Source: Dermanyssus gallinae
Taxonomy: Eukaryota; Arthropoda; Arachnida; Mesostigmata; Dermanyssidae
Reading direction: 5' to 3'
Assembly (NCBI GenBank): GCA_003439945.1
Contig: QVRM01002067.1
Coordinates: forward strand, 1,548,501-1,612,500
Length of the DNA: 64,000 nucleotides
A model generated the notes under the pieces. That model was not told where the DNA came from. It saw nothing but the letters and a program-made list of their open reading frames with translations, and ran no database searches. Every line of letters starts with the position of its first letter. The first letter of the stretch is position 1. The translations under genes were made by a program, and so were the position numbers. This document shows, in pieces, positions 10,046 to 28,959 of the stretch.

Positions 10046-12952
10046 TCAGAGCAGACCCGGTAGACCACTGCCTGAAGGCAGCGAACCTAGCACCGCAGCC
10101 GCATTTCCACGTTGCACTTCAATTGATATTCTTTGTAGCAGAAATTCCCCTGCCCTTTTCTCATCCTTCTCACTTGCCGCTCTTTTCCCAATTTCTTTCA
10201 GAAATTTTACTGTTGATTCGCCTATGACTCCTAATGTTTCTATTGCAACTGGCTGCACTATAAAAGATGCCTCTAACTCGCGGTACTTCAAACTTTTCCG
10301 CTGCTCCGCTAAATTAGCAACAGCACCTGCTGATCTTGAAGCTCGGCTTCTATACGACGGCGCCAGCGTGTCCCACACGGTTGCGTCCCATACAAGGGCC
10401 TTTCCGGAGGACCACGGAACCAAGGTCATTCCGTCTGGACGTAAGGCTGAGTCCGCTGCTAGTCCGACTGGCTCCTTTCTGCAGGGTACGTTAGCGGATT
10501 GCAACGCTCTTGAAATCACTTCGTTGAGGGCGGCGTGGCGCGAATGTCTTCCGCAGCTCCTAGGACAGCTGAGGCCGTGCTCTCCCGTCGGCGACACCGG
10601 TGTGTTGCACAGGGAGCAACTATGGGGCGCACACACAGCCTCCCCTAACCGCAGGCCGGCAACGATGCGGAGTGTTGTGTTGTCCAGCATCGTTCCCAGC
10701 TGCGGCGAGGGGATGGCTTGAAGCCATTTTGCGCTCGTATCGTTGAAAGCTGCTAGTAGGCGTGCCTTGCCGAGTGCATCAGCCGTGTTGTCCAGGAGCT
10801 TCTTTTGAATGGCTTCGACTACCACAGCATCAAGAGCACGCTGGCGTGTGTCGTCAAGCACCACGCGGTGATATGCGGCGAACTCCTCTTTTTTGGACTC
10901 CATGAGCCGTTCTAGAAAGGACTTGACGTTCGAAGGAGATATAGATATAATCAGTTCCTGAAGTGTGGTGATTGAACCCAAGAATGCGGTCTGGGCCAAA
11001 TCGGTTGCACGTCGTATTCCTAGACCTCCGGCTGTTGTAGGAAGGGTAGCCTGGTCCCAATTTGCCCCGTCCAGATTCAAATTTAACACCCGATTCACGC
11101 ACTGTCTCAGCTTATCGTCGAATTGTTGTAGAATGTTCTTTTGGGCCGATGCATCTATGCAGCGAAGGATATAGATTAGCCTTGGTGTCGAGAGGCTAGT
11201 TCGCATCAAGAATAATGCAGGATGCGCATCGAGGGATTCCAACCTGGAACACCAGAGATCCATTAGCTCGCACTTCCTGTTTAGAGCGAGTTCTGCGGAG
11301 GCCGTTGTGAGGGGAGCTCCTAAAAGCTCGATGTTTTCATCAGTACATAGCTTGATGTCAGGAAGCAGGCCCTGCGCCCGGCGTAAACACTCGTCACGAA
11401 AGGCGCAGTCGGATGACAAGACGTACAGCTCACACTTTGAAGCATTTAGTTGCAGTCCAGAGGTGACGCCGAACTCGATTATTTTTTCCACATCACTAAG
11501 GGCGGAATCAAGAGTACCTCCAATTGTGCCATCGTCTAGGAACCACGGCTTAAATTCCGACTCCAAAGCAGAAAGCAATTGGCAAATCGCCAGACAGAAG
11601 AGGGCCGGGCCACAGGGGTCCCCTTGCTGTACCCCACATCTGGAGAGTACGATCTCTTCCCCCCAAAAGAGATTGGATGGGCTCCTGTACATTTGGTAGA
11701 CTGCGGGGTACATTGCTGGAAAGTTTGATTTGACGGCTTCAAGAATTACATCCCTTCTCAGCGAATTAAAAGCATTTTTAAAATCGAGTTTTATCAGCAC
11801 CTTATTGGACGCCGAGTTAGTATTTACAAAGGCACTTGCCGCGTGGACAGCAGCCTCGCAGCCTCCTTTAACTCCACAACCCAGTTGAACGGGGGCAATC
11901 CTGTCGATAATTGGCGCCATGTATTTGCGGATTAGCACTTTACACGCTAGCCGCCGCAGGGTATTCCCGACTGCTATCGGGCGGAGACCACCGTCTTTTT
12001 TCTTTAAAGCTATAAGATTCGCTCCATAGAAGTTACTAAGTGCGAACCCTGGTAGGCGGCCATTCACGACAAGGTTGCAGAAGTCCGTCAGAGCACAAAG
12101 GAGGGGGCAGATCTGATCACCCTTTCCAATAAGGTCTTTTAGGTGTCTGGGCTTGAGACCGTCAGGGCCTCCACTTGAACTATTTGGGAAAGTTTGGATT
12201 GCTGCTCGGACTTCACTGGGGGTAATGTTGATTTGGTCGGCTGATGGAACGCCACGAGACGGTGCCGGGTATGCCGCTGTTTCTGGCATGTTTGGGTGCT
12301 TATCGCTAAGTATGCGATGCGTATTAGCGTCTTGTGGAGCCATCGAATCCGTTGAAATAAGAATGCGCGCTGCTGCCGAAACATCCCCCTGAGCCAGTTT
12401 TGCCTGTGCCACCCGAGCTCTTTGTCTATCATCGTTTGTGTTAGTCTTCGGCGCCGCGACATGGTTAGCATTGATGGCAGCATCGAGTGGGGCACGACTC
12501 CTGAATCGACTAAGGTTGTCCCGAATAAGTGAACACAGAGACTTTCCTTTTGCCTTTTGCCGTGGGATGGTGAGGACCGTTGTTGCAAAATGAGCCAGGC
12601 GAGACCACGAGTCAAGATCATTCGCTGAGCAAATCGACTTGATTGTGATGGTCAGTTCGGCAGCAACTATAGGTCTCACGCCACGAGGAACGATCGAGAG
12701 CATCTTGAGATTTTGGCGAACAGCGGACAGTCGTTGAACGGTGCGAGTAAGGGCAGTTGACGGTGAGATCGGTGCCGGAAGTCGTGTTGACGACGTCGTG
12801 GTTGGCGTCTCAGTGTTGCTGTGCGTCAGCGGTGTTGTCCACTGACGAATGTCTAGTTGTCTATTGGTCATTAGGATCAGAAGAAGGCGACCCCGTATTG
12901 ACACCTGTTCCGTAGCCAGTGTTCGTCGAAGGCGACGATGTCTGGAGTGCAT
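10046..12952 (-). CDS. ORF2: reverse transcriptase with C-terminal restriction-like endonuclease
   Basis: 968 codons, ATG 12952, TGA at 10046-10048. The RT occupies about residues 240-640: SSGGPDGLKPRHLKDL, ALKKKDGGLRPIAVGNTLRR, the first catalytic Asp in KLDFKNAFNSLRRD (about 390), CGVQQGDPCGPALF, and WFLDDGTIGG with the Asp pair near 473-474. After a thumb region comes a zinc motif CSLCNTPVSPTGEHGLSC (about 778-795) followed by GRHSRHAALN. Then comes a PD-(D/E)xK-like nuclease: RPDG (about 838), WDATVWDT (about 853) and KSLKYRELE (about 890). No APE domain and no N-terminal C2H2 or Myb is present. It would nick the target and prime reverse transcription of its own RNA. It overlaps ORF1 by 92 nt in the +1 frame, so frameshifting or re-initiation is needed. 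FLDD instead of FADD sets it apart from typical R2 proteins. The clade is not determined. Confidence 0.9.
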   Translation of the reverse strand: MHSRHRRLRRTLATEQVSIRGRLLLILMTNRQLDIRQWTTPLTHSNTETPTTTSSTRLPAPISPSTALTRTVQRLSAVRQNLKMLSIVPRGVRPIVAAELTITIKSICSANDLDSWSRLAHFATTVLTIPRQKAKGKSLCSLIRDNLSRFRSRAPLDAAINANHVAAPKTNTNDDRQRARVAQAKLAQGDVSAAARILISTDSMAPQDANTHRILSDKHPNMPETAAYPAPSRGVPSADQINITPSEVRAAIQTFPNSSSGGPDGLKPRHLKDLIGKGDQICPLLCALTDFCNLVVNGRLPGFALSNFYGANLIALKKKDGGLRPIAVGNTLRRLACKVLIRKYMAPIIDRIAPVQLGCGVKGGCEAAVHAASAFVNTNSASNKVLIKLDFKNAFNSLRRDVILEAVKSNFPAMYPAVYQMYRSPSNLFWGEEIVLSRCGVQQGDPCGPALFCLAICQLLSALESEFKPWFLDDGTIGGTLDSALSDVEKIIEFGVTSGLQLNASKCELYVLSSDCAFRDECLRRAQGLLPDIKLCTDENIELLGAPLTTASAELALNRKCELMDLWCSRLESLDAHPALFLMRTSLSTPRLIYILRCIDASAQKNILQQFDDKLRQCVNRVLNLNLDGANWDQATLPTTAGGLGIRRATDLAQTAFLGSITTLQELIISISPSNVKSFLERLMESKKEEFAAYHRVVLDDTRQRALDAVVVEAIQKKLLDNTADALGKARLLAAFNDTSAKWLQAIPSPQLGTMLDNTTLRIVAGLRLGEAVCAPHSCSLCNTPVSPTGEHGLSCPRSCGRHSRHAALNEVISRALQSANVPCRKEPVGLAADSALRPDGMTLVPWSSGKALVWDATVWDTLAPSYRSRASRSAGAVANLAEQRKSLKYRELEASFIVQPVAIETLGVIGESTVKFLKEIGKRAASEKDEKRAGEFLLQRISIEVQRGNAAAVLGSLPSGSGLPGLL

Positions 12953-14711
12953 GGAGCGACGGCGTCACTGCGGAGGTCGTTTGTGGAGCCTCCGGCTGAG
13001 GTTGCTGTACCATGCTCAGCTCAAGTGCTGAGCGGAGAGCCAGTTCCAGCTGGCCGCGAAAGCCGTCCGAAGACAACTCAGAGACGCTGCCAGGCGCTAT
13101 AGGTGGCGCCGCTTGAATGTGCAAGCTGGGGAGAGCAGTCGAAAGTGCTCTTTGGATTGCTGTTCCGATTTGCGAGACTATGGCGTCAATTATAATTGGA
13201 ACTATTTTCTCCGTGACGCATTGCACCACCTTGTCAATGTTGTTGATTTGGTGTACATCATTGGTGACCTGCTTTTGCTTTTTGATCACTGTGCCAGCAG
13301 GGGGCTGAACCTTGGGTGTCGCCGCGGGTACCTTAACCCCGTTCTGAACAACGGCAGAGAAAGACCGCTTGGAAAAGGAGGACGACGGCTGAATATCGGC
13401 CACGGGTGCGCAGATCTTGACTGGCGTCGCCTCAGGCTTCCTCTGTATAACCCGTATTGCTGACTTCTTTAGCTGCTCCATACGGCGAAGTCGATGCGGG
13501 CAACTGCCGGAAGTAGCTTCATGGTTTGATTTACATAGGCAACACTTCGCCGCTTGGTTACAGTCTTTCCGGAGATGGTTCGTGGAACCACAGCGGCGAC
13601 AGCGAGGTGCCGCCCAGGGGCAGTCCGGCTTGATGTGGTCCAAGCTATAACACCGGTAGCACTGGTGTGGCTCTCTATAGAGCATCACCCCGTGTGTTTT
13701 AAGGCCCAGACGAACTTCCGTCGGAAAATCAATTCCGACAAAAGTTAGGATTACTTGGTCAGTGGCCATAACTATGCCAGTGTGTGCGTTCTTCGCTCTG
13801 ACTCGAATGGCCTCTGTGACACCTAAAGACCCCAACGCGTTAATAATAGTTGTGTCGCTGAGCGACGGATGCACACCGCAGATTTTTCCCTTTACTGTCG
13901 ATCTTTGGCCACTCACTCTAGACTGAACCGGGATACCTCCGACTGAGGTTAAACTCAGCAATGTTGCTCTATCTTCAGCGTCCTCGGCAACGATAACAAG
14001 TTCGCCGGCTCGTGTAAAACGAGGTTCCTCAACTTTTCCTTTAAGATGTCTAGCGACGTCATCGCAAACAGCGTTAAAATTGGTCTCCAGCAAATTATTG
14101 TCGGCGGCAAAAATAATCGCCTCAGGTCGCTCATTTGTTTTAACCTTTGGTATTGCCTCCTTTCTAATAACTTTGCCACCCGCACCAACTACGCTCCAAC
14201 TCTCGGTGTCTTCCTCGTCGTGCGTCTCACCGGAGTCCCCGGTTGGCCGCGCTGTGGCACCGCTCTCCATGGCTTCCCTTTCAGCGCTATCGTTACTAGC
14301 GCCAGAGGATTCCGCTAACGTTGTCAGCTTTGCACCGCTCTTTCCGGCCGCTCTCGTCTTCGATGGTTTCTCCCGTTGCGGCGGGCTGGTGGCTTGCCGT
14401 TTGATAGCTGCCGCTGTGACAGCGGTGTCGATGCCGACGACATCCCCTCCACCGGCTGCACGTTGCGGCTGCTTTCTCCTTACCTCCTTTCCACTTGTTG
14501 ACATTTCTGCTGCTGCCTCAGTCTCTTGACCGGCTGCAGCTTTTCGAACGTCTCCCGATGTTTCCGCGTCTGCGATAGAAGGCGGATCATGGTCGCCGCT
14601 CGAAACGTCTGGTGGCGACGTTGTTGTTGTTGTTGTTGTTGTCGTCGATGAGCCAGGTTGATTATCCTGCCGTGGTGTTTGTGCCGGCGTTGGCGAACGT
14701 ATCACACCCAT
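12861..14711 (-). CDS. ORF1: gag-like nucleic-acid-binding protein with three zinc knuckles
   Basis: 616 codons from ATG 14711, stop at 12861. The first 200 residues are low-complexity, with a run of nine Thr near residue 23 coded by ACA/ACG repeats and Lys/Ser/Ala-rich sequence. An RRM-like region follows (about 200-330: EEPRFTRAGELVIVAEDAED, STVKGKICGVHPSLSDT). Then come three knuckles at about 350-395: CYRCYSLDHIKPDC and CRRCGSTNHLRKDC (both C-x2-C-x4-H-x4-C) and CCLCKSNHEATSGSC (variant spacing). The tail is Pro/Ser-rich. The layout is that of ORF1 proteins of I, jockey and R1 elements, which package the RNA. Its pairing with an RLE-bearing ORF2 is what is odd. A homologous scrap lies at about 61.66-61.80 kb. 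Confidence 0.88.
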   Translation of the reverse strand: MGVIRSPTPAQTPRQDNQPGSSTTTTTTTTTSPPDVSSGDHDPPSIADAETSGDVRKAAAGQETEAAAEMSTSGKEVRRKQPQRAAGGGDVVGIDTAVTAAAIKRQATSPPQREKPSKTRAAGKSGAKLTTLAESSGASNDSAEREAMESGATARPTGDSGETHDEEDTESWSVVGAGGKVIRKEAIPKVKTNERPEAIIFAADNNLLETNFNAVCDDVARHLKGKVEEPRFTRAGELVIVAEDAEDRATLLSLTSVGGIPVQSRVSGQRSTVKGKICGVHPSLSDTTIINALGSLGVTEAIRVRAKNAHTGIVMATDQVILTFVGIDFPTEVRLGLKTHGVMLYREPHQCYRCYSLDHIKPDCPWAAPRCRRCGSTNHLRKDCNQAAKCCLCKSNHEATSGSCPHRLRRMEQLKKSAIRVIQRKPEATPVKICAPVADIQPSSSFSKRSFSAVVQNGVKVPAATPKVQPPAGTVIKKQKQVTNDVHQINNIDKVVQCVTEKIVPIIIDAIVSQIGTAIQRALSTALPSLHIQAAPPIAPGSVSELSSDGFRGQLELALRSALELSMVQQPQPEAPQTTSAVTPSLHALQTSSPSTNTGYGTGVNTGSPSSDPNDQ

Positions 14712-15132
14712 CTTGATGTCACTCCACCATACAAGTGTTCACCGGATGTTGAAGTTATTGCTCGACAAAAAACAGCACTGAGCGAGGTCAGCAAAATCAC
14801 CAAATCACAGTTTTTCACAGAGCTCGAAGAAAGTCGACTGCACCACTCGAATGATGTAGATTGTATCCCACGCACGTCCCACTTTGCATAAATAAGTTTA
14901 ATAAATTCATCAAGTAGATTTGTACGGCACATTTGTGCTTCATCTTAGCTTTTTTTATATTATATCTATATAGTAAGGAAATTTACAAAGTATTTGTATG
15001 CACACTGTGTCACCAACAAGCAACGCCTAGAGCATAGGAGCGCATATACATACAAGAAAGAGTTCGTAGCTACGGTTACTTGTTTTTTATTTATATAAGG
15101 TTTCATAATAATTTTTCCTTATTAGAAAAATT

Positions 15133-15135
<3 letters not shown>

Positions 15136-15183
<48 letters not shown>
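15136..15183. repeat. (TA)n microsatellite
   Basis: About 24 uninterrupted AT units. Confidence 0.95.
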
Positions 15184-15186
<3 letters not shown>

Positions 15187-15939
15187 CGTCAGAATTAGGT
15201 GATATACTAGTAAAATCCTATGTTATATACTGTATATTCATGGCATCCATATACGAAACGACACGTCTTTACGACACCATCTAGGCCAAAATTAATTCGC
15301 TTTTTCTTTTATATACATACATCAGTAGACAAGCGCCTAACCCTTATCGAATTCTCTCTTACCGCTTGGTAATGGATTAATTTATTTGATACAATGCGTC
15401 AAGCCACTAGGAATCACACGCACGAACTTGACACCTCTGATAAGGTACTTGAGTTGATGTGTACATCAATGCGGAACCTCGCCTCCAACAAAGATACACA
15501 ATCTGAGCTATAGGAGGAACTACAGTTACTCCTATAAAGTTGTCATATGAAGCCCTGGTCAGGCGTGATCATTTTAAAATAACATTTGACTATATTACAT
15601 ATAAACATATTGTATGTTTGTTAATCCAAAAATATAAAGCAGCATTCAACACAATCATTCAGATTGTATTTCAGAAACGCAACTCCGTAACTGCATAACA
15701 TCGGGACGATGCTAATGATAAAAGTATACATAATATTAACAAAAAATAATAAAATATCCATAAAACAGACAACCTGCAACAATTTACTTTGGTAGTTTTA
15801 CTGTTTTTGCGATGCAACATTTTCACGCTCAAGACTATAATCTTCGAAACTTAGGCCAAATCCTAGGAGTGCTCAAATTAGGCATATTTCCTTCAACTGC
15901 GTTATGATTGTGCATGCTAGTGGGTCATCCAGATATAGC

Positions 15940-15942
<3 letters not shown>

Positions 15943-15997
<55 letters not shown>
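15943..15997. repeat. (TA)n microsatellite
   Basis: About 27 uninterrupted TA units. Confidence 0.95.
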
Positions 15998-16001
<4 letters not shown>

Positions 16002-16140
16002 GACAAACCAGAAACATACGTAAACAGCAGGTACGTCCTGGTAAGTAATCTCTCTAACAGCAGGAATATTGGCAGCAAGACTCCGACTTCCCGATGATGC
16101 AGAATTGGTCGGCCAGTACTCTATTTAAAACGGTAATTAG

Positions 16141-24440
<8,300 letters not shown>

Positions 24441-25470
24441 GATGATGATGCCGCGTAAAGGTGTCCACCAAGTCTCAAGCTTTTGCAACTAGAGCTTACG
24501 ACACAACGCGACAATAATCCTTCTTGTTTTCTCTAGCTTGTCTATGTAAATTCACAGTTTGAACGCGTACGCATGCGTCGGTTGCAACGACAATATGTTA
24601 CACTCTCGTCGAATATGTCAATTAGCACTACTAGACACTTCCGGAGCTAGTTGTGATCAGCTGGTCGCTGGCCCGCTGTCCCGCTGCTGCTCTGCTTAGC
24701 TGAACGCCGCGGCGGCCGCACGTGCTTATTGTGGTGCTAGTGAGAATGTTGTCGGATTGTCTAGTTCCCTTTCCCTTTGTGTGTATATTTGGGCGGATGA
24801 CACAGTCGTTCGAAATCAGCCGCGACTTGAATGATGAGCGCTTGTGTTCGAAATTCGCATGAACCCAATGCATACTGAGTGAGAAATCAAATCAGTTGAC
24901 ATTCTGAATATATGTATGTATGTGTGTTCGTTTGTTTGTTTGTTTGTGTTTGAAGTGAGCATTGCCTGCTGCAGTGCCAAAGGGGTATTGAAGGCACAGC
25001 GTCTTGGGGGGGGCCACAGGACAACACGCAGCAACACCGACAGATCCGACATTTTTGTCTCAGCTATTCTCTTGCGCCTTCCGCGATCCGCGAAATAGCA
25101 GTAAAGCGCGGACATGACGAGACACGCGGGAAGTGAGGAGAATTGTTTCGGCTACTGCACTGGTAGATCGTTATAGCGGGAGTCGGCGATATCATAGCGG
25201 CGACGAAGAGGGTTTCCTAGAGCTAGGCTTCCACGCTCTATCAAAGCCACCACTGCTACGCGGTGATGATAATGTTGTTGTTGTTGTTGTGGCTGGTGTT
25301 GGCGACTAGATGCTCTCAGAGGCTGGCCTGGATATGACAAAGTAATTCGTTCTCTGACGGTTCTTCTTTCAGTTATTGTTCTCGTCATTGTTGTTATTGT
25401 TGAGACTGTTAGTGCTATTAGTTGTAGTACTTCTCATATTATATATATATATATATAACTGTCTGTCATC
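24441..25470 (-). promoter_or_regulatory. presumed 5' UTR and promoter region of the golgin-45-like gene
   Basis: The region directly upstream of the ATG at 24440 is richer in GC and CpG (for example GCGGCGGCCGCACGTGC near 24712) than the intergenic sequence around it, and has short TTG and TA repeats (25272-25290, 25440-25457). No TATA box or transcription start could be fixed. The assignment rests on position only. Confidence 0.3.
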
Positions 25471-25474
25471 TGGT

Positions 25475-26490
25475 TAGATCCCTGTTGTTGTTGATGTGTG
25501 TCAATATACGTCAAAATACGTGCTGTCGAATATTCAAGTACATAACGATGGTTTTATCATCAGTTTGCATGTATGTCCCTTAAAATGGCACGATCAAAGT
25601 GTTATATCAATAAAAGTACTAAATTAATAGTAGAAAATGTGTTAATTATATACGCCATGAGTGATAACATTGCACTTCGGCGTTGACTACCATGTGCAAC
25701 AAAAGCGCCTTTTTTACTTGGAACGGTATGACGTCCGTACCCTTCTACCCGATGACGTTTGAACGTCAATTATTTGCAACGCGCGAAGTACTTAGCTCCA
25801 ATCTTCTTAAATTGCTCGCGTCACTGCTGAGAATGACATCGAAAGATTCACAGCGGTGACTCGCCTTGGAGCAGCGGCCAAGCTGCATGGTTGCTACGTC
25901 AGTACATAGGCAGGCTCAGACTGAGAACTCCTATTGTCACGCCTCATACGCCTCACTGGGGTGACCCTAATAGGAAATCACCATGACTGGCGCAAGCCAG
26001 ATGAAAGACACCCAGTTTAGCTCAGCATGTCCGATCCACGGTGCATTGAAGATATGCTATGCGGTGAGTTCCAAGCCCGTAGGGGGTGGATGATGGTCTA
26101 GAATTCAAGATTACCTTGTTACTTTTTTTTATTTTCAGATAACGCCGGGCTCTATTTTTTTTATCACACACACAACCAGATTATAAGCATGCTGTGACGA
26201 AAAATGAGACGGAATACATATTATCGTCTTTCTCTTGGTTGCACTACCTATTTAACACATAAATGTTATTATTACGAAAATTATGTTACCGAGAGGATCG
26301 TCGACATAAAATCATTGATAAATTTTATATCTGTCCTGACTTGGAGGGAGCAAAATTAGTTTTTCCCAGGACGAACAACAGAGAATGCGATTAATTTTGC
26401 TGAAATATGCGAAACGGCATCTTCCTGTTTCAACAGAACAAGAGAATGGCATTTTTAGCGTTAATCAACTTTAAAATCGTGCAATATGTC
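25475..26490. other. no gene seen
   Basis: AT-rich sequence without recognisable domains. Confidence 0.5.
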
Positions 26491-26498
26491 TTTCCAAT

Positions 26499-26617
26499 TC
26501 GTATATCATGTCTTCTCTCATCAGTGAAGTGACCAAATTGTGCAACATCGATCACTGTATTACATCACCATACCACCCTCAAACTAACGGCCTTGTTGCC
26601 AACGGAGCCGTAAAATG
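26499..26617 (+). pseudogene. Ty3/gypsy-type integrase fragment
   Basis: One open stretch of 39 codons reads MSSLISEVTKLCNIDHC followed by TSPYHPQTNGLV and stops at 26615. The PYHPQTNGLVE motif precedes the third catalytic residue of retroviral-type integrases. That residue (usually Glu after LV) is Ala here. No RT, protease or LTR was seen beside it. Confidence 0.7.
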
Positions 26618-26829
26618 AAGACAGACGAAAATGCGGGGTTCACACACACACTGATTCTTATTTATTATAATTCACGATACGACAGAGAGCTATACGGCAG
26701 CGCCGCCTCTCTTCGTAATATTGCCTAGCCTAACTCACTACTCTATGTCCCGGCGGTTAGCGCTAAGCTGTTTCGCCGCCGGAATTCACACACAATACAC
26801 ACAGAAAATATATAAGGGACAGACAGTGC

Positions 26830-27118
26830 GATTTAGTACGATCGGTGAATGAATATGGAGGTTGCGAAAATAAAATTTAATTTTTTCATTAAATAATTCT
26901 AAATCCGTAATTATGTGTGCGCCGAAGCGTTGTCGTGGTGATGGAGAACCCACGAGTTGTTTGTCCAGAGTTCAGACCTCTTGCGTCAGATGTTCTCGCG
27001 CAATCTTGTAAATATTTTGCGATAGCAATCCTTATTCACCATAGAACCAGGAGGCAAACAGTTGTCGAAAATTATTCCTGTATCATCTGGAGTTCCAGGA
27101 AAAGACACTAAAATCTTA
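26830..27118 (-). pseudogene. mariner-family transposase fragment (second copy)
   Basis: Minus-strand reading: DNCLPPGSMVNKDCYRKIFT, RLRENI*RKRSELWTNNSWV, LHHHDNASAHIITDLELFNE. This is the catalytic core of mariner (LRENxRRKRPELW, HHDNAPAH). It has a TGA stop for Arg and a shift around HHHD. No HTH or terminal repeat is recognised. Confidence 0.75.
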
Positions 27119-27539
27119 GTACTGAACTATTTTCAGCTAATTATTTTGCGACAGTTCGGCGGGTCTTGCTCAATTCCATCTTTGGTTAACTAACGTGCTC
27201 TTGGAAAACGACAACGAAGTGGAGACGACCCTTGAGTTCAACCCAGGAAGATCCTTTGCCGCTTGCATTTCCAATTACTTTGTATTTCCGACTATTTCTA
27301 CTCTCTACGATGCAGCTACTCCGTCACGTACTTCCGTCGTCAACCGTCCATATATGCTTGGCAGTAGTCTTGTTTACTAGCCATCATTTTCTCGTGGCTT
27401 CGACGTCCGGCACTGCGTATAGGGAGAGCTATCGGCATGATTTAGACGTCCACGCTTATCGCGCAGGAGTTGCGTAAAATCTTTTCCGCCCATGGTGGTG
27501 CCCGCGCCAGTGTCTGATACTTCTTTTTGCCCCGCTGCT

Positions 27540-28930
27540 CACGTCGGCGTTTTCTGCGCAGGCACCTGCCTAGCCTCTTCTGCTATCGTCGCCGCTGTAG
27601 GTTTGTGCAATCCCAGCCGAACTGGGCAACACGCTGACATCGCGGGCAGCGCGTTACCGATCGACACGTAACGATGTGGCAGGTGGGCCACTCTATTGCG
27701 AATTGGCCAGCGTCTAGTAGTCTCTTAGCTACGCCCGCCGATAACGTACCCGTCACGGTCAGCTTCCAGCTGCCGCACCAGCGCGGCTTTTTTTGTTTTT
27801 TATCGGAATTTTGGGGAATGCATGACGCACATGCGCCACTAGCAACTTGCGTGACTAGTGTGGGAATACCCACTAATAGTCAAAAGATCTCAAATACCCA
27901 CTAATCCCGTCTTCCTCTCAACTCTCTAGGCGCGGTATTACTTTGGCATTACTTCGAAGCCGTGGGGGGAGGCGTCCTTACCTTTCTGTTTCACAAAGCT
28001 CTCTATCATCTTGCATGTTTACCTATAGTTAAATAGGGAGTTCATTTTGCAATACTGTAAGGATGCGTCGAGACCATGAGGGCCCGGCTGCTCCCCTCTC
28101 CTCCCTCCTTCGGTTCCTCGCCTCGACCACTCCCCCGAGAGAAGCGCTTCCCGCCTAGCCGCTTCTTTGGCTGTCTCGGGTGTCAAAACGGCGTTCTCCA
28201 TGCCTCTGCCGAAGTCATCATATGGGCGACCACGTTACTGACCACCTGCGCGGCTTGCGTATCTCTAAAGAGCCGTTGTTACCCAGGAGACGGCTTTCGA
28301 GATGTTTTCCTCGGTTGTCTCTTGGGGAAAATGCTTGATTAGCAGCTTTCTCTCTTCCAGGCTAACTTATCAACCACTGCCTCCTTGGTAAGGGCGTCTA
28401 CAAAGGTCCTGCAACGCCGGCAGTACTTTCTGAAACGACAAGCCTTACGTCTCTGCTTACAAGCTCCTGCCATTGCTTCACCTCTATACCATGCTTCCTG
28501 TTATTAAGCCTCTGCTGAAGCCTCACGACATCCGCGTACGAGGCGGTCGCAGTCTTTTCAGGGAGTACGTCTCCTCCTTGCCCCCATATCTTCTTCTTCT
28601 TCTTCGTGTCACGGCTGTCCTAGGCGTCGACACCAATCGTCTTGCGTCCATTCCTGCTCGTAGTCAGCCCGAGTGGACCCCGAAATGTCGGGCCACACAC
28701 AAGCAGTTTACGGGCACTATGGTACCCGTCTTACTGCTCGCTGGCCAGATGGCAGGGAAGCGGATTATTACCTGCTCGAGTCATCTTCTTTAGGGAGACG
28801 AGGAACAACTACAGCTCGTGTAGTTACTTTAGTATCACTAACCCTCTCCGTGGCATAACGAGCCATGATCTCGCCGACCTTCTGATCTAATTCGGATCTG
28901 AGGTCACCGAACTACACCGACATGTTGTTG
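27540..28930 (-). pseudogene. R1-like LINE ORF1 (gag) remnant
   Basis: Minus-strand fragments in several frames: DLRSELDQKVGEIMARYATE near 28900, YADVVRLQQRLNNRKHGIEV near 28500, and a zinc-knuckle part LLDAGQFAIEWPTCHIVTC then RSVTRCPRCQRVAQFGWDC at about 27600-27760. This matches the ALLxxGxIxIGWxxC/RCxRCxxxGH arrangement of R1-type ORF1, but the histidine is lost. Part of it (27815-28085) is repeated at 35770-36050. Confidence 0.6.
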
Positions 28931-28959
28931 TTTAGCATCAGTACGTAGGCTCACCATTG

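Larger units (their letters stand above)
9808..14895 (-). mobile_element. two-ORF RLE-type non-LTR retrotransposon, near full length
   Basis: Minus-strand order: 5' region (about 14895-14712), gag-like ORF1, RT-endonuclease ORF2, then an AT-rich 3' region with AATAAA just after the stop and a possible terminal (ATT)n tail at 9808-9823. Both reading frames are uninterrupted, so this is the youngest-looking copy of the family in the window. The 5' end and target-site duplication could not be fixed, and the outer limits are estimates. Four decayed relatives lie at about 0.94-1.79, 36.6-39.3, 54.4-55.0 and 61.7 kb. Confidence 0.75.
14900..16130. other. intergenic; downstream of the golgin-45-like gene
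   Basis: No coding sequence recognised. Contains two TA arrays (15136-15183, 15943-15997). On the minus strand an AATAAA lies near 15376-15382, too far from the stop at 16141 to claim as its poly(A) signal. Confidence 0.5.

Noticed and set aside
10224..11699. Plus-strand frames of 130-165 codons
   Set aside because: Antisense to the RT-endonuclease ORF2, whose motifs are unambiguous.
13113..14529. Several plus-strand frames of 60-150 codons
   Set aside because: Shadows of the gag-like ORF1 on the minus strand.
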